This document shows positions 11,461 to 24,900 of a stretch of 64,000 nucleotides of DNA, piece by piece (position 1 is the stretch's first letter; each line of letters starts with the position of its first letter). The notes under the pieces are model-generated. The model made no database searches. It saw only the letters and a program-made list of their open reading frames with translations, and had not been told where the DNA came from. The stretch lies in contig NW_006499905.1 of the NCBI RefSeq assembly GCF_000471905.2, positions 2,923,704 through 2,987,703 of the forward strand, read 5' to 3'. Made by a program: the position numbers and the translations under genes. The stretch comes from Amborella trichopoda (lineage: Eukaryota; Streptophyta; Magnoliopsida; Amborellales; Amborellaceae).

Positions 11461-13029
11461 TTCTTTCACTTCTTGAGCACTTGAATTTGAGTCATTCTGA
11501 GATAGTGTTTTAGGGTTTTAGCTCTCGGTTTGCTATTCTAACCACCATCTCGTACAGTGAGGTTGGGTCATAAGAGACATTGATTCTCTTACACATAGTC
11601 ACTTAGGTGGGGTCATATTGAGTTAGCTTTTTATAAAGTTCCGACTTTTTTACTACTCTAACCATCGAGTCACATAGTGTTTGGGTTGTGAGAGACTTTC
11701 ATTCCCTTCGCACTCTTTCTCTTCGACTTTCTTCTTTTATTTGATTACTTTCAAGGGGCTCTTTGGTTTAGTGACATAGTTATAAGCTCAGCCATGTAAC
11801 TCCACTTTCCAAACCTTATGGGTACTAAAACTTTAAGCTTGGTACTTTCCTGGTCTCCGGTAATACCTCTTAGGAGAGGTTACGTTGAGAGGCTGCCCAA
11901 TGTTGTTTGGGTCCTCTCTTCACTTCTTTCATCTTCTCTTTTTTTCTTCTCACCTTTAAATTCTCATTCTTATTATCTTATTCTTCATCTCTCTTACTTC
12001 TTATATCTTTAATCCCTCTACCTCCAAAACTAGAACCACTCACTTATAAAAAGGTACATTAGGGAGGCGTACATCATAGTTGGATTTCATAAGCAGTCTT
12101 CAATAAAGAGTCCAAGTGAAGTGCTGAGTTTCAAGGGGGGGCACATCCAAACCTCGTTGTTGGACAGCCGGAGGGATTTCGTTTATTGATCTAAGAGGGT
12201 AATAGCCTGAGCTTAACCCGTGAACTCTCAACCATGGTGAGGTAGACGCTCGAGTCCATCATTTCATCGCATTAAAATCCCCTCATAGTTGGACATACCT
12301 ATCCACATGTGATATATGAGCCGCACACACGCTTGTGGAAAGATCAAGGCGGTTGTTCGAGAGGGGGTCTATCAGACCTGGGTCCTCGAGGGAGCCCGGG
12401 CGAGGCAGATCCAAGCCCGACCACCAATTTGTCCCTTACTTTATTTTATTTTTTTTCTCTCTCTCCCTCTTGTTTCTCGTTTCCCTCTCTTTCTCGATTT
12501 TTCGCTCACTCAATCTCTCTTTCTCCTTTGTTTCTTGTTTTGGCCCCACTCCATCATCTCTCTTGCTCTCTCTCTCTCTCACTCCTCACCTCCTCCCTTG
12601 TTCTCTTATTGTCTTTCTATTTTGAATGTATTTGTTGCATTCTATTTGGAGTATCTTTTTAGTTTGAATGTATTTGCTGCGTTTTATTTAGATGGTCTTT
12701 TATTTTTTAGGATTTCACTTTTGATTGTTGCTTGTTTTAGAGTAATTCAGTAGGGTAAAACGGTTTGTACCAAGACAAGAGTCTAGAGATAGGGTTTGGA
12801 GGGTAAAGATAGAGATTATGAGACACATGGCATTTGGTAGTAGAGAGAGATAGGGTTTTGTGGCAAAGAGAGGGAGAGAGATGGCATGAAAGAAGTGCTT
12901 ATAGCCTGCAAAAAGTCTATATGACATCAAGGTCCTAGTATATTATACCCATGTCCCTCAATTCACTTTTGCAGTCTTGGAATTGTGCACCTTAATATAC
13001 GTACCATATGGTCAAAGAAGGGTGATGAC
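11461..13029. other. Unassigned sequence, CT-rich in part
   Basis: No domain recognised. 12430-12600 is another pyrimidine-rich stretch. 12300-12425 is GC-richer. Open frames of 96-145 codons across 12309-12753 overlap in all three frames and are driven by composition. Confidence 0.35.
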
Positions 13030-13156
13030 CTTAAACTTTTCCTTAATTCATCTCATGCGAGGGTAAAGGGGTTGGGTTGTATTAGGTAGGCAGCCAACAT
13101 AAAATTTTGCTAAAACTCATCATGAATCTTGAAACTACAGTATCTGTTTATGCCAA

Positions 13157-13325
13157 GGCATTCTCCAAAAGCAACACATTGTACCGGAACCCGGGTACAG
13201 TGAGAAATAAGCAAGGGTAGCTAGAGCGTTCCCCAAAAGCGACGCACGGTATCAGACCCCAGGTACAGTGAGAAATGAGCAAGGTAGGGCATTTCCCAAA
13301 AGTGATGTGCCGCAACGTCGCCCGA
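13157..13325 (+). repeat. Leader tandem repeats of the RTE LINE (63-68-bp unit, about 2.6 copies)
   Basis: CCAAAAGC/T anchors at 13165, 13233 and 13296, each preceded by GCRTTYYC-like sequence; the first two are followed by GTACAGTGAGAAATRAGCAA. Lies just downstream of TAGGTAGGCAGCCAACATAA, which also looks like LINE leader (compare 63620-63730). Confidence 0.75.
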
Positions 13326-13343
13326 TTGTGGTCCTCTCTTCAC

Positions 13344-13671
13344 TTCTTATTTTTTAATTTCCATCACCTAGTTCTTGGACACCTATTACTTTCACCTTTT
13401 CTCTTTTGTGTCTTTATGCAGATATCCATAATCACACGCCTCTGTTGGGTAGTTAAACTCCCTCCTAGGATAACTTTGCAGTCTTTATATGATAGTCGAT
13501 CTACCTTCTTAACTAGGAAGAAGACTATTTGGCTTTCATGTGATCCACTTTTATAGGTTATTAAATGTTCATTTTACTTTTTAAAGTAAGTGTTTGTTAT
13601 TATTAAATCGTAGGCTATAGCAAAATTTAAAATAGTCTCACCTATCTCATTTCTTTCCCCAAACCCGTATC
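13344..13671 (-). repeat. Inverted repeat, arm 1 (LINE endonuclease segment, reversed)
   Basis: 328 bp, reverse complement of 14182-14510 with only two differences seen (one substitution near 13627, one indel near 13664). The content is LINE endonuclease in antisense. Confidence 0.95.
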
Positions 13672-14181
13672 TATGACATCCTAAACGAGCGTGGGTACAA
13701 AAGCTAATCTATGAGAATAAAATTCATCTAGCCACATAGAATGCAGGAACACTTACACGTAAGAGCATGAAGTTAGTGGATACAATGAGATAAAGGAGAA
13801 TAAGCATAGTATATCTATAGAAAACTACATGGAAAGGAGAAAAAACTAAAGAAATAGATGGGTTTAAACTTTTGTGTAGAGGAAAGGATAATAATAAAAA
13901 TGACGTAGGCATAATAATAGATAAAGATTTAAGATAAAGTAGTTAATGTCAAAAGAATAGGTGATAGGTTCCTATTAATTAAACTTGTATTAGGGCAAGA
14001 GATAATTAATGTAATTAGTGCTTATGGACCGCAAGTCGGGTTACATGATAAAATTAAGAGACAATTTTGGGAGGACATAAATGGAATAGTCCAAAACATA
14101 CCAATGGAGAGATGACTTTTAGGAGGGAACTGAAATGGCCATATAAGGAACACAGTAGAGGATATGAAAGGGTACATGAGG

Positions 14182-14510
14182 GATACGGGGTTTGGGGAAA
14201 GAAATGAGATAGGTGAGACTATTTTAGATTTTGCTATAGCCTACGATTTAATAATAACAAACACTTACTTTAAAAAGTAAAATGAACATTTAATAACCTA
14301 TAAAAGTGGATCACATGAAAGCCAAATAGTCTTCTTCCTAGTTAAGAAGGTAGATCGACTATCATATAAAGACTGCAAAGTTATCCTAGGAGGGAGTTTA
14401 ACTACCCAACAGAGGCGTGTGATTATGGATATCTGCATAAAGACACAAAAGAGAAAAGGTGAAAGTAATAGGTGTCCAAGAACTAGGTGATGGAAATTAA
14501 AAAATAAGAA
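14182..14510 (+). repeat. Inverted repeat, arm 2 (LINE endonuclease segment in place)
   Basis: 329 bp in the normal LINE orientation and position; partner of 13344-13671 across a 510-bp spacer. About 99% identical arms inside an element whose reading frame is heavily decayed. Confidence 0.95.
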
Positions 14511-16565
14511 AAATGGATCTCGGAACATAATGTCAAATATAATATGGAATAAGATGACTGACTGTATCAAGAAAGTGGCAAAAAAAGTTTTAAGATAATC
14601 TAGAGGAAAAAGAAATTCCGATACGGAAACTTAGTGGTGGAGTGATGAGGTCCAAAAGGTCATTAGCGAAAAATAGTCGCGTTATAAAACTTGATAGTGT
14701 AATAATAGAAATGATCCAAACTTAAAAGAATATAAAAATGCTAAAAAAAATGATAAACAAGTAGTAAGCAAAGTAAAACATAAGGCATATGATAATCTAT
14801 CCAATAAACTGAGAACAAGAGAATGTGAAAAAGATGTATTCAAATTAGCAAAAATAAGATAGAAAAAGTATAGGGATCTAAATCATATTAAATGCATTAA
14901 AAATGAAGATCAAAGGGTTATTGATGAAGGATGACGAGGTCAATGAAAGGTGGAGAGTTTATTTTAAAAAATATTAAATGACAAACACAATAAGCATATA
15001 GTGATAGAAGGAATTGTTGGTATAAATGAGGGCAAAAGTCATAGATAAATTCGTAGGATTAAGATATCACAAGTGAAAAAAGTTTTGAAAATGATGAAGA
15101 TAGAAAAAGACTTTAGGACTAGATGATATCCCGATAGAGGTTTGGAAGTGCATGGAGGAGATTGACATTGATTGGTTGATGAAGTTGTTCAACAAACTGC
15201 TGAGAACAAAAAAATACTAGACGACTAGAGAAAAAATATTGTGGTACCTATTTACAAGAATATAGGAGATATACAGAATTGTGTGAACAATCGAGGGATC
15301 AAACTTGTGAGCCATACTATGAAGCTATGAGAGAGACCGATTGAGCAACGACTAAAGTATGAAATGAGTGTATCTAACAATCAATTTGGGTTTATGTTAG
15401 GTAGGTCAACAACCAATGGTATTTTCCTACTTAGGCAACTAATTGAGTAGTTTATGGCGAAGGGAAAAGACCTCCACATGGTCTTTATTGACCTAGAGAA
15501 AACTTATGATAGAGTACCTCGAGATTTGATTTGGAGCGTGCTAGAAAATAAATGAGTCTCTAGATACTACATCGACTTGGTGAAATATTTGTATGATAGA
15601 GCGCTAACTAGTGTGCGGACAACTAGTGGAGAGACGGGTGAGTTTTTAGTGACAATAGGTCTACATTAAGGGTCAGCATTGAGCTCGTATCTTTTCGTCT
15701 TACTTATGGACGACTTAATTAGGCCCCTGCAAGATGAGGCACCATAGTACATATTGTTCATAGATGATATAGTTTTCATCGATGAGACCCGAAACGACGT
15801 AAACACAGAATTAGAACTTTGGCAGGACGCTTTAGAATCCAAATGTTTTAAAATTAGTCAGACAATGACAGAGTATATGGAATGCAAAGTTAGTAACAAC
15901 AGGAGTCGAGACGAGGAAATAATTAAGATTGACACGCAGAATGTATGAAAAAGAATGTACTTTCCAAACTTTGGATCGATAATCTAGGAAAATAGAGAGA
16001 TTGAGGAAGATGTTGCACATAGAATTAGAGTTAGTGGGCGAAGTGGAGATGTGCAACTAGAATTTTGTGTGATTGCCGCATACTAATGAAGCTAAAGGAT
16101 AAGTTTTATAGGACAACTGTGAGACCAGTTTTGTTTTATGGGGCGAAATGTTGGGCAGACAAAAATAATATACTCTATAAAATGAGTGTATTGGAGATGG
16201 AGATGTTGAGATGGATGAGTGGCAAGACATGAAGGAATAAAATCTGAAATGAATCCATTCGGGAAAGTTTAGGTGTAGCACCAATAAACGATAATATGAA
16301 AGACACTAGACTTAGGTGAGCTAGCCATGTGTGACGTCTACCAAATACAGCACTTGTTAGGAGGTACGAGTTAGTTCAAATGGAAGGATTGAAAAGGGTA
16401 AGAGATAGGCTCAAAAGGGAGTAGTTGGAAGCAGTCCGAAAGGATATGGGGACTTATGACCTCACTGAAAGTATGGCCTTAAATAGAGTTGAAAACTGCA
16501 TCAGGATTCGTATAGCCAATCCCGATTGTCGATCCCAATTAATTGAGAAAAAGCTATGATGATGA

Positions 16566-18557
16566 TGAGTTACTTAACTCCATGCTCATGAAAAGATTGG
16601 TGACAAATATTGTGTAAGATTAGTTGAATACTATACTCATAAAAAGAACAATGCCCAGTCTCCTTTTCTTTTTCATATTGAATACTATACTTCATATGTG
16701 TATACCATGTGCGACTGGAAGATTATATTTGATGATCCTTTCCAGGCATCTATTGCCGATACATAAGTAGTGGAACCTATTTTCTCAAACTTGGCAACTA
16801 CAAATGTGAGCAACAATATCACTAAGGATGCGGTTTCTACAAGGCTTAAGACTTTTATGAAAATAAAATAAGGTCACACCTCAAATCCTTGTCCGGAAAG
16901 CACTTTCAACAACAAAAATCTCCATGATGGCTCTAAAATCAATTTCCAACACCGACAATGAAATTTGAAACTCAAAACATGGTACAGACCTTACATATCT
17001 ATGAAAACTTATTTTTAGGGCGAAATGAATGATCAAGATAATTTGTTATCATATATACTATTTTTAGAGTCTGAAATCCTATTTTTTTTCACAACCATAA
17101 TGTTCAAGCCAAGATGATTGATGTAAAGGTTTTTTAATGTTTGAATTGCAATTTTCAATGAGTTATGAGGTGAAGCTTTACTTGTTTTGATAGGGCTGCA
17201 GCCTTATCAAACCATTTTCCATTTACTAGTCGCCCTTGGATAATACATAGATGGTGGATTTGTGGTCTAAGTTCCCTGTATGTAGCCGGCATGGAGTAAA
17301 TTCCGTCTTTTTGAATCATCTGTCGGGTGAGATGGACTATACATCAGTCCTCGAGGGATGTTGTTCTACAATCCTACGATATGTCAGTTTGAAACCATTT
17401 CCTCCTTTCTCATTCTCTCTCTGTTATCGTTAAGCTGGAGAATGACGTAGAACAAGGGTTGTTACTATGGGAGACCACTAAAATTAGAGGGGAAATAATA
17501 AAAGAAAAAAGACAAAGGAAGTATTCAGCCTCTTTTGGCCTAGGAGGAGTAACAGGTTTAATGTTAACATTAGCTGTGCAACCAAAAAGGAAAAATCGGC
17601 CTCCTGACCGCTGTTATATGGGTAAAATTTTGCCTTGTTGATACTTTGACACAAGTCAATACGATCAGACATAGTCTGTCGACAGTCCATGTCTAAATAC
17701 TGATTGGACAGACATGTCAACACAATCAGATGTGTCTTATCACTATTTTGACACCCACATCAGACATATCTTACAAGAAGTATCTACTCATCAGACAAGG
17801 TTTATCTTGGTACGCGTCAATCCAAACATCATCAGACACGGGCCTAACACTTTGCCTGTACATACTTTCCATACATGTTGGCATAGGATCGTCTAATACT
17901 AAGTGTCAATTTGTCAGACATGGTGTGTCTTGGCATAAAAAACCAGTAATGGGATATGACTCCACAACCACTTAACTTCAAATCATGTAAGTTGCCATTA
18001 GAGACGAATGAAAACTACTGTGTAGCTTCTAAAAATTTTAAACTAATAGCCATTACAAAAAGAATAATTTTAGAAAATTAAAAATTCAATTTGCATAAAT
18101 TAAACTTCTTACCTAAACTAATTTCTTTTATGTTTTTTATTTTTTTGATGTTTTATATATATTTTAAAAAATTCTTACATGAATACTTGCAAATACATGT
18201 TGGGGCCGTAAACTTTTTGACCTCTCAAGTATTAGACACTTCAGATGCACTGGACATTTGTGCAAGTGCCCATTTAACGCTACTCTTGGGTTAATGGTGA
18301 ACACACTAAACATATATTCCGTTTACCACACACTTGACATGACATCTGAACATCTGATACATGCACTCCAAAGACAATAACCAGGTAGATAATTATCAGA
18401 CTCATTTGGATATTTACCAAGCTCGGCATTTTTCAAAAGAATTACTCAAGGGAAACCAAAAAACCATTTCACATTGTGGTACAGGGTTCAAAGCATAGAT
18501 TTCGCCTTTTGACAAAGATCGTTGTCAAATGTTCTCAACCCCTCTCTCCACACACAC

Positions 18558-18606
<49 letters not shown>

Positions 18607-18778
18607 TCCTCCAAAAACTCTTGGTGAAGCAAAAGGGATGGCCTGCTATAACATATGGTTACAGGATGTGTCATGAATGATGGGGTGGTTCAAAGTACGC
18701 TAAACTGAACATTCCATTGCAGCTACCGGCTATGCATTCATAATGGATATGCATGGAGAGAGAGCATGACATTGCATG
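16566..18778. other. Gene 3' flank, nothing recognised
   Basis: From 17640 to 17960 short variants of ATCAGACATG / GACACA recur irregularly, a degenerate repeat. Open frames near 17251-17975 show no known domain. No gene is called. Confidence 0.35.
18564..18603. repeat. (GA)n microsatellite
   Basis: About 20 GA units, 180-220 bases beyond the acid phosphatase poly(A) signal on the minus strand. Confidence 0.95.
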
Positions 18779-18784
18779 TTTATT
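18779..18784 (-). terminator. Poly(A) signal AATAAA of the acid phosphatase gene
   Basis: Minus-strand AATAAA 36 bases beyond the stop codon, inside an AT-rich 3' region. This is a normal distance for a plant near-upstream element, though plant poly(A) signals are degenerate and a longer 3' UTR is possible. Confidence 0.5.
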
Positions 18785-18819
18785 TAAATAATAGACGGTG
18801 GTTCATTTGGTGCCACAAT

Positions 18820-18997
18820 TCAACTTATATAATACATGGGATTGGGAAGCTTGAAGGATCTGTTACCGATGGCAAATCCCAATAAATCACTCCATTGGTC
18901 TCCAGAGTTGCCATGAATTCTATAACCTTCACCTTCAATCTCCATCCTCTTCTCTGATTTATAAACCACGGCTGGCTTCCCACTATCCTTGGCCCCC
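18820..18997 (-). CDS. Acid phosphatase exon 3 (C-terminus and stop)
   Basis: Codes the last base of Arg229, residues 230-287 and the TGA at 18822-18820. The acceptor is AATCAG^G. It carries [12 protein letters not shown], then [18 protein letters not shown] (the motif IV acidic pair D262/D266) and the conserved ending [11 protein letters not shown]. The frame joins exon 2 exactly (phase 2). The 178-nt exon shows no damage, which argues that the gene is functional despite its very large introns. Confidence 0.95.
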
Positions 18998-21900
18998 CTG
19001 ATTCACAAAAGTAGCATTAAGTTTTGCAGCAAATGAACTAAGAAATTAATGGACTTGCTCAACAATGAAACAGAACTTTTCAAGTAAGTATTATAAATTC
19101 TAAACATCACATATTCCGTGAGAGAGTCACATATCTTCTAGGTGCTTATAAGTCCACATAGACTAACTTTCAAATTGTGCAAAATTTTGTGCGGGCGCAG
19201 TTGGTTAGAAAGCGTAAAAGAAGACTGCTGTAAACTATTGTATAATGGGTACTAATGTAATGTCCATATAATTGCAATCACTCGAGTCTTTTTGTCTAGG
19301 ATTATTTCTGTAACTGTCCCACTTTCTTACAACAATAGAAGTTCGTTTCAATTCAACAGAAGCATCTTTTTATCACTCTTCATGAACAAAGGGCACGGAC
19401 ACAGTTGTTCAAATTATTTTAATGTAGGTTGCTTCACAAGCTGAAAACAAAATGGAAGAGAAGCATGCAGCAAAAATAAAGAGTTTCAAGGTATTTCAAA
19501 GCAAAAGGACTCCTATAACCAGAAATAATCTTTAGATATTAGGGGCATCCTTTTTCCCGACAAGCACCGTGAACCATTCATTCCTCAGCGGCTTTAGTTT
19601 GATAACTAACTCATAATCAGAGGTTTTCCTAAAAAGGTGAGTACTCTAAACTTATTTATAAATAATAATAAAAAGAAAAGAATTCTGGCGTTCACTTCAA
19701 ACTAGTCATTCTTCAGCTACCTCAGCTTAATTTATGATTTCATCTCCAAAAATTTTGTTGAACATATCTGCAATCTGATCTTTGTGTTTGCCACAATTGA
19801 TTTGTTATTCAGATAAACAATGGCAACATTAATCTTATGAAAGACAATTTGCACTGTTGATCTAGATCATTTCAATTTCAATCATTCTAACACCTTTCCC
19901 TTTATATTTGCGATACGTGAATGAAATCCAAGAAAATCGATCACTGAATCCAAATCATTCGCTTGGATATTATTTTTTTCGTCTTAGAACAGTGGTCTAA
20001 AAGAGATTAAAAAATCCATGAGAACGGAGAGATTCAAGAAGATATAGTACATAGAATTAGAGTTGGGTGGATGAAGTGGAGATGTGAAGATATTGTGCAT
20101 AGAATTAGAGTTGGGTGGATGAAATGGAGATGTGCTTCTAGAGTCCTATGTGATCGTCGCATACCAATAAAACTGAAAGGGAAGTCCTATAGGACAATTG
20201 TAAGATCAATCATGCTTTACGAGACGGAATATTGAGTTGTCAAGAAACAACATACTCATAGAATGAGTGTAGTAGAGATGAAAAAGTGGCAAGGCAAGAA
20301 AGGGTAGAATTCGGAATGAATATATATGAGGAAGCTGAGGGAAGCTCCAGTAGGCAATAAGATGAAAATACAGTAGAATTAGGTGGTCTGGCATATGTAG
20401 TGTTGACCTAGAATAGCACCAGTTAGGAAGGGTGATTTGGTTCAAGTGGAAGGCTCTAAAAAGGGAAAGGGAAGAGCCAAAGGCCATAGATGGAAGTGGT
20501 GAGAAGAGATATGAAGACTTATGGCCTGACTAAGGGTATGGCCTTTGATAGAGCGGAATAGTAGAACAGGGTTGTGTAGCCGAACCCAAATAATTGTGAT
20601 AAGGCTCTGATGACGATGGTGATAATGGACAATGCTTAAAAACACAAGCCTAGGTTAGGACTTGATAGGGTCCTAAGCCTGAATAAGATGAGTTGACTCG
20701 ACCGAGTTTATCAAGAAAAAACATTGTAAGAGCTTAAAAGGGCCAGAGTTGGGCAAGTCTCATGATATTTTTACAGGACTTGCCAAGCTCCCAAATTAAG
20801 CTGACTCGGTGAATCCCGAGTGAAGTTGCCTAGTTTAAAATGGTGTTGTAGAACAAATCTATTATCATAGTACATTAAACCATACTTATTAGGACCTTTT
20901 TTTTGGGAAACATAGCTATATTATGAGAATATTCTAGTAAGTACTTGTGTTGATTTAAATCTTACACTCATATGAACTACGATGAGCAACTTCCTTGATT
21001 GCTTTAAACATTTATGGGCAGATCCCTCCAAAAACCCAGGCTAGCTAGCATTACAAAATAAAGTAAAAATTATAAACAACAGAGGCAACCATGAGCTAGA
21101 AAGACAAGTCTGCATGAACTTCCAAACTTCTTGGGGTAGTTTTAATTCATACAAAGCCTTCTAAGGTCTTATCTCGACTTTTATGATGAAACCTTCTAGT
21201 AGGTCTAAACAAATGTCAAACATGAAATCATTCAAAGAGGCAAATCTGACATCTAATTAGGAGAAAAAAAAAAACGAAGCTATTTTTCTCTGAAGCACTT
21301 GAACAATAAAAACAACTAATGTTTAATTCACGTGAGGTTTCTACTTTATAAACTCAGGCAAGTAACTTAGAATAGTTGATTCCACTTCTTTGCCCGTCTC
21401 CCCTCGCAACTAGCCATACTTCGAGCAATGCACCATTTCATCTAATTGGTGATTCTCCCATAAACCCATCCAAGCAACTGTTGTTTGGGCTTCGGGATCG
21501 TCTCTTAAGTCAGTTTTGCAAGGTCTTTTTCACAGAAATTATTGATGTCAAAGTTTATGTGCTTAGCAGATCTGAACTAGTTGAAGTAGTTCATAAGTTG
21601 ACAACATCTAAGTATATGACCAATGAGATTCACTGACTTCATAAATATGACACCTTGTTTTTCCTTGTTAGAAATCAATATTGCAACTTTCTATTTAAAC
21701 AAGTTTGTGACAACCACTCTTATTTGGGAAATTTACCAAAATACACATAAGAATTTAAAGGCTTTTAAATTTGCTAGACTAAGACAGAATATATGGAATG
21801 CAAGTTTAGTAATAATAGGAGTAGAAATATGGAAGTAGTTAACATTGATGCCCCAGAAATATCTAAAAGAGAGTTTTTTTGATATCTTGCGTCGAGAATC

Positions 21901-24900
21901 CAGGAGAATGGAGAGATTGAAGAAAGATGTCGTGTATAGAATTAGAGTTGGGTGGGCAGAGTGGAGATGTGTATCTGGAGTTTTATGTGATTGCCACAAA
22001 CTAATAAAACTGAAGGAGAAGTTCTATAAGACATCTGTAAGTCCAGCCATGCTTTATGGGACCGAATGTTGAGAAGACAAGAACCTACATACTTATAGTA
22101 TAAGTGTAGTTGTGATGGATGAGTGGCAAGACAAGAAATGATATAATTCAAAATTAATACATTCAATAGAACTTAATTGTAACTTCAATAGGAGGAGGGA
22201 AAGTAGACTTAAGTGGGCTGGTCAAGTGCAGCGTAGGCTCAAGTGGAAAGCTGTTCCGCCATGCAACACCGGTTGGGAGGTGTAATTTGGTTCAAATGAA
22301 AGGCTCTAAAAGGGCAAGGCGAAGGCCCAAAAGGACATGAATGAAAGTAGTGAGAAAATATTTAACGACTTATGGTCTTATTGAGTATAATGGCGGAATA
22401 AGATTCGTGTAGCTGATCCCAAATAGTTGGGATAAGGATCGGATGATGATGGTGATGATCAAAATACGCATAAGGGATAAACTATTCAACATTGAACCCA
22501 CATCTTTTGATTTAATTTTGAAATACCCATGACCATGAGTTAGAATAGTTTAAAAAAGGAAAACGTTAAATTGTTGAAAAATTAGGTGTATTTTGATAAA
22601 TTTCCCTTTTTATTTTGACTAATAAAGGTCAAGTTATATAAACTCTACTTGATATATGGTTAAAAAGGCAAGGAAAATACAAGAGCAAGTTGGAAAAAAA
22701 AAAGGCTTGAGAAGTTGGTACCACTAGACTTAAGTGCTTTCTCCACCCATCATCATATTATATACCATCATACATCGACACTGATACCCTTGATAGGCCA
22801 TAGCGAACCATGACCCTGAGAGATGGGTGTCGGACCTCCATTGAAGGACTACATCCGTTCCATATAATAGGGAATTAGGAGAAGCATCTGTCGCAACTCT
22901 TATTATGGTACGGTATGCCCATAGAGCCTCAAGAAGTTTCTCCTGCCAATCTTCTAGCTCTTCTTAATGGTTTTCTTGAGGATTGCATACAAGATTTTAT
23001 TAAAAGCCTTGGCCTAACCGTTCACTCTAGGATTTTACAGGGAGGGGTACTTCTAATCAATGTGAACCTTGTCGAACAAGTGGTTCTTGAACAACGAACT
23101 TGTCAGACATGATCTTGTCAGAGACACCAAATCCACGTTTGATGTGACTCCTGAAAAAATCAGAGACAATTCCTCTGTCCACTTGCTTCAGGGGGATAGT
23201 TTCTGCCCACTTCGAGAAGTAATTAGCCGCAACCAATATATAAAGATGGCCTCCTGCAGATATCTAGTCTATTGGGCTAACCATATCCATTTGCCATTGG
23301 GAGAGGAGATGGCTAAGATATTGTTGTGGGACAAAGTGGCTTTGGTGCCTGGCGCACGAAATTCCCATGCATCTTGGCATACATGATACCTTCTAGCATA
23401 TGTCATGGAATCCGTCACCATAGTTGGCCATTAATAGTAACTAGAATACAATTGCGTGTACTTCTACGACTGATTGTTTCTTTTCATGGAAAGGCTGCAC
23501 AACATGACCCCGTCGTATGACCTCCTGTATAGGACATTATTGATACATGTGGACCTGGTGGCCTGCCCTCTAAGGGCATGGTTTTCGTTTGGGCAGAAGG
23601 TTCCCATGGAGGATATAGATGAGAAAAGGTTGTCACCAATCATCCTCAGTCACATGTGATAGCAACAACTTGAGGTTGATGAGAAAGTCTCAAGGCCCCA
23701 TAACGATATGGTGAAAATACATCGAAAAGGTCATGTTCCTGGTCTCCTTCTAGCTCCCTATCTAGGGTAGAAGGTGCCATTCCTAAACCAATACATGGAT
23801 ATGCTCCCCAGGTGCAAGAATCATGGTAGCACCCAGCTTTCCTTGCGCATTAGGCTGGACATTTGGCCACATGGTATATGAGTCAGTATGACCTCTCGAA
23901 GCCCACATAAGAGGGACTTAACTGTCTCCGATAAGGTATCAGTTCTGCCTTGCAAACTTCATAGATCCGCTTTAGCTGTCGAATAACAAGCTGGGAATCT
24001 CCAAAGACATCCAGGGTTTCAAGGTCCATTCCAGGGCCATCTCTAGGCTTGATGAGGGCCTGATATTCCACTGCATTATTCGAAGATTTCTTTCGCAGGG
24101 AAAAGGTGTATGGCAGCAGACCTTTATAAGGGTACGAAAAGAACCCAGTTCTGGCCCGCTGCTATTCCTAGGCACCGCCAAAGTACAACTGCCAGTTGGG
24201 ATGGATCTTTGTGCATATGATACTTTTCATTGGGAAATCCTCATTTAGCGGAGATCTTTCTGCTAGAGGATGGGCATCCAGAAAATCAAACAATGCTTTG
24301 GCAGGCATTGTCCCATACAAAGGGGAGGTCCTCTTTCATAAGCCCTGGAAAGGGCTTCCATCTGCCTGACAGGTTAGAGAGCTAAGTTACATTAGCTCAG
24401 TTGCCTTTGGAGGTCCTTTTTCACTAAATTACATTAGCTCAGGTGCAGTATTTTTAGTTAGCTTTATGATATGTCTGGTAGTCTCAATCTTCATATTGCA
24501 AACAAGCTTTTGGATGCTGTCACCGGAATTCCACTTGTGAGCTTATGACTGAACAACTCAAAAACTCCGGCAGGCCTTATAACTAGTACAAATTAGCCAT
24601 AGAAACGTTTCTATATACGCAGAAGAACATCTCAGATGCAATGAATGAGCAGTTCTCACAAAAAGAAAATGTAATCCACATCTACCAATTCACATTGCTA
24701 GTCTCAAAGGAGGGAATCAAACCCTACCGATGTTTAGCAAATCACCTAGGCCAAGGTACTCGGCCCTTGGCCAAGGCGAGTAACTCCACTGCATACAAAA
24801 AAAATAAATAAATAAATAAATAAAAATAAAAAATAAAGTTCAAGAGAAAGTAAAAAATAAAAAAAATGTAAAAAGGATGTATAAAAAAAGGAAATTTTAA

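Larger units (their letters stand above)
13030..16565 (+). pseudogene. Decayed RTE-clade LINE (near full span)
   Basis: Non-LTR retrotransposon with 5' leader (13030-13343, including the 63-68-bp repeats), endonuclease (about 13690-14560) and reverse transcriptase (about 15060-15950). The catalytic FIDD motif is near 15756 and EKTYDRVPRDL near 15495. A conserved C-terminal region (about 16000-16500) precedes an ending of GATGATGATG typical of RTE. Endonuclease landmarks include ISAYGPQVG (14000-14040), DFAIAYDLIIANTYF (14225-14275) and LITYKSG. Many in-frame stops and frameshifts are scattered throughout, so it is dead. A reversed copy of part of its own endonuclease sits at 13344-13671 inside the leader. 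At least five shorter copies of the family lie in this window. Confidence 0.85.

Noticed and set aside
12309-12753. Overlapping open frames of 96-145 codons
   Set aside because: Three frames are open at once over CT-rich sequence; composition artefact.
11900-13345. 18-base match GTCCTCTCTTCACTTCTT at about 11911 and 13331, suggesting a duplication junction
   Set aside because: Too short and CT-rich to distinguish from chance in this tract.
13275-14570. Two open frames of 90-93 codons sharing 68 identical residues
   Set aside because: They are antisense readings of the two arms of the inverted repeat in the LINE, not a duplicated gene.
19190-19300. GGGCGCAGTTGGTTAGAAAG resembling a tRNA 5' half
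   Set aside because: No matching B box, anticodon arm or acceptor pairing follows.
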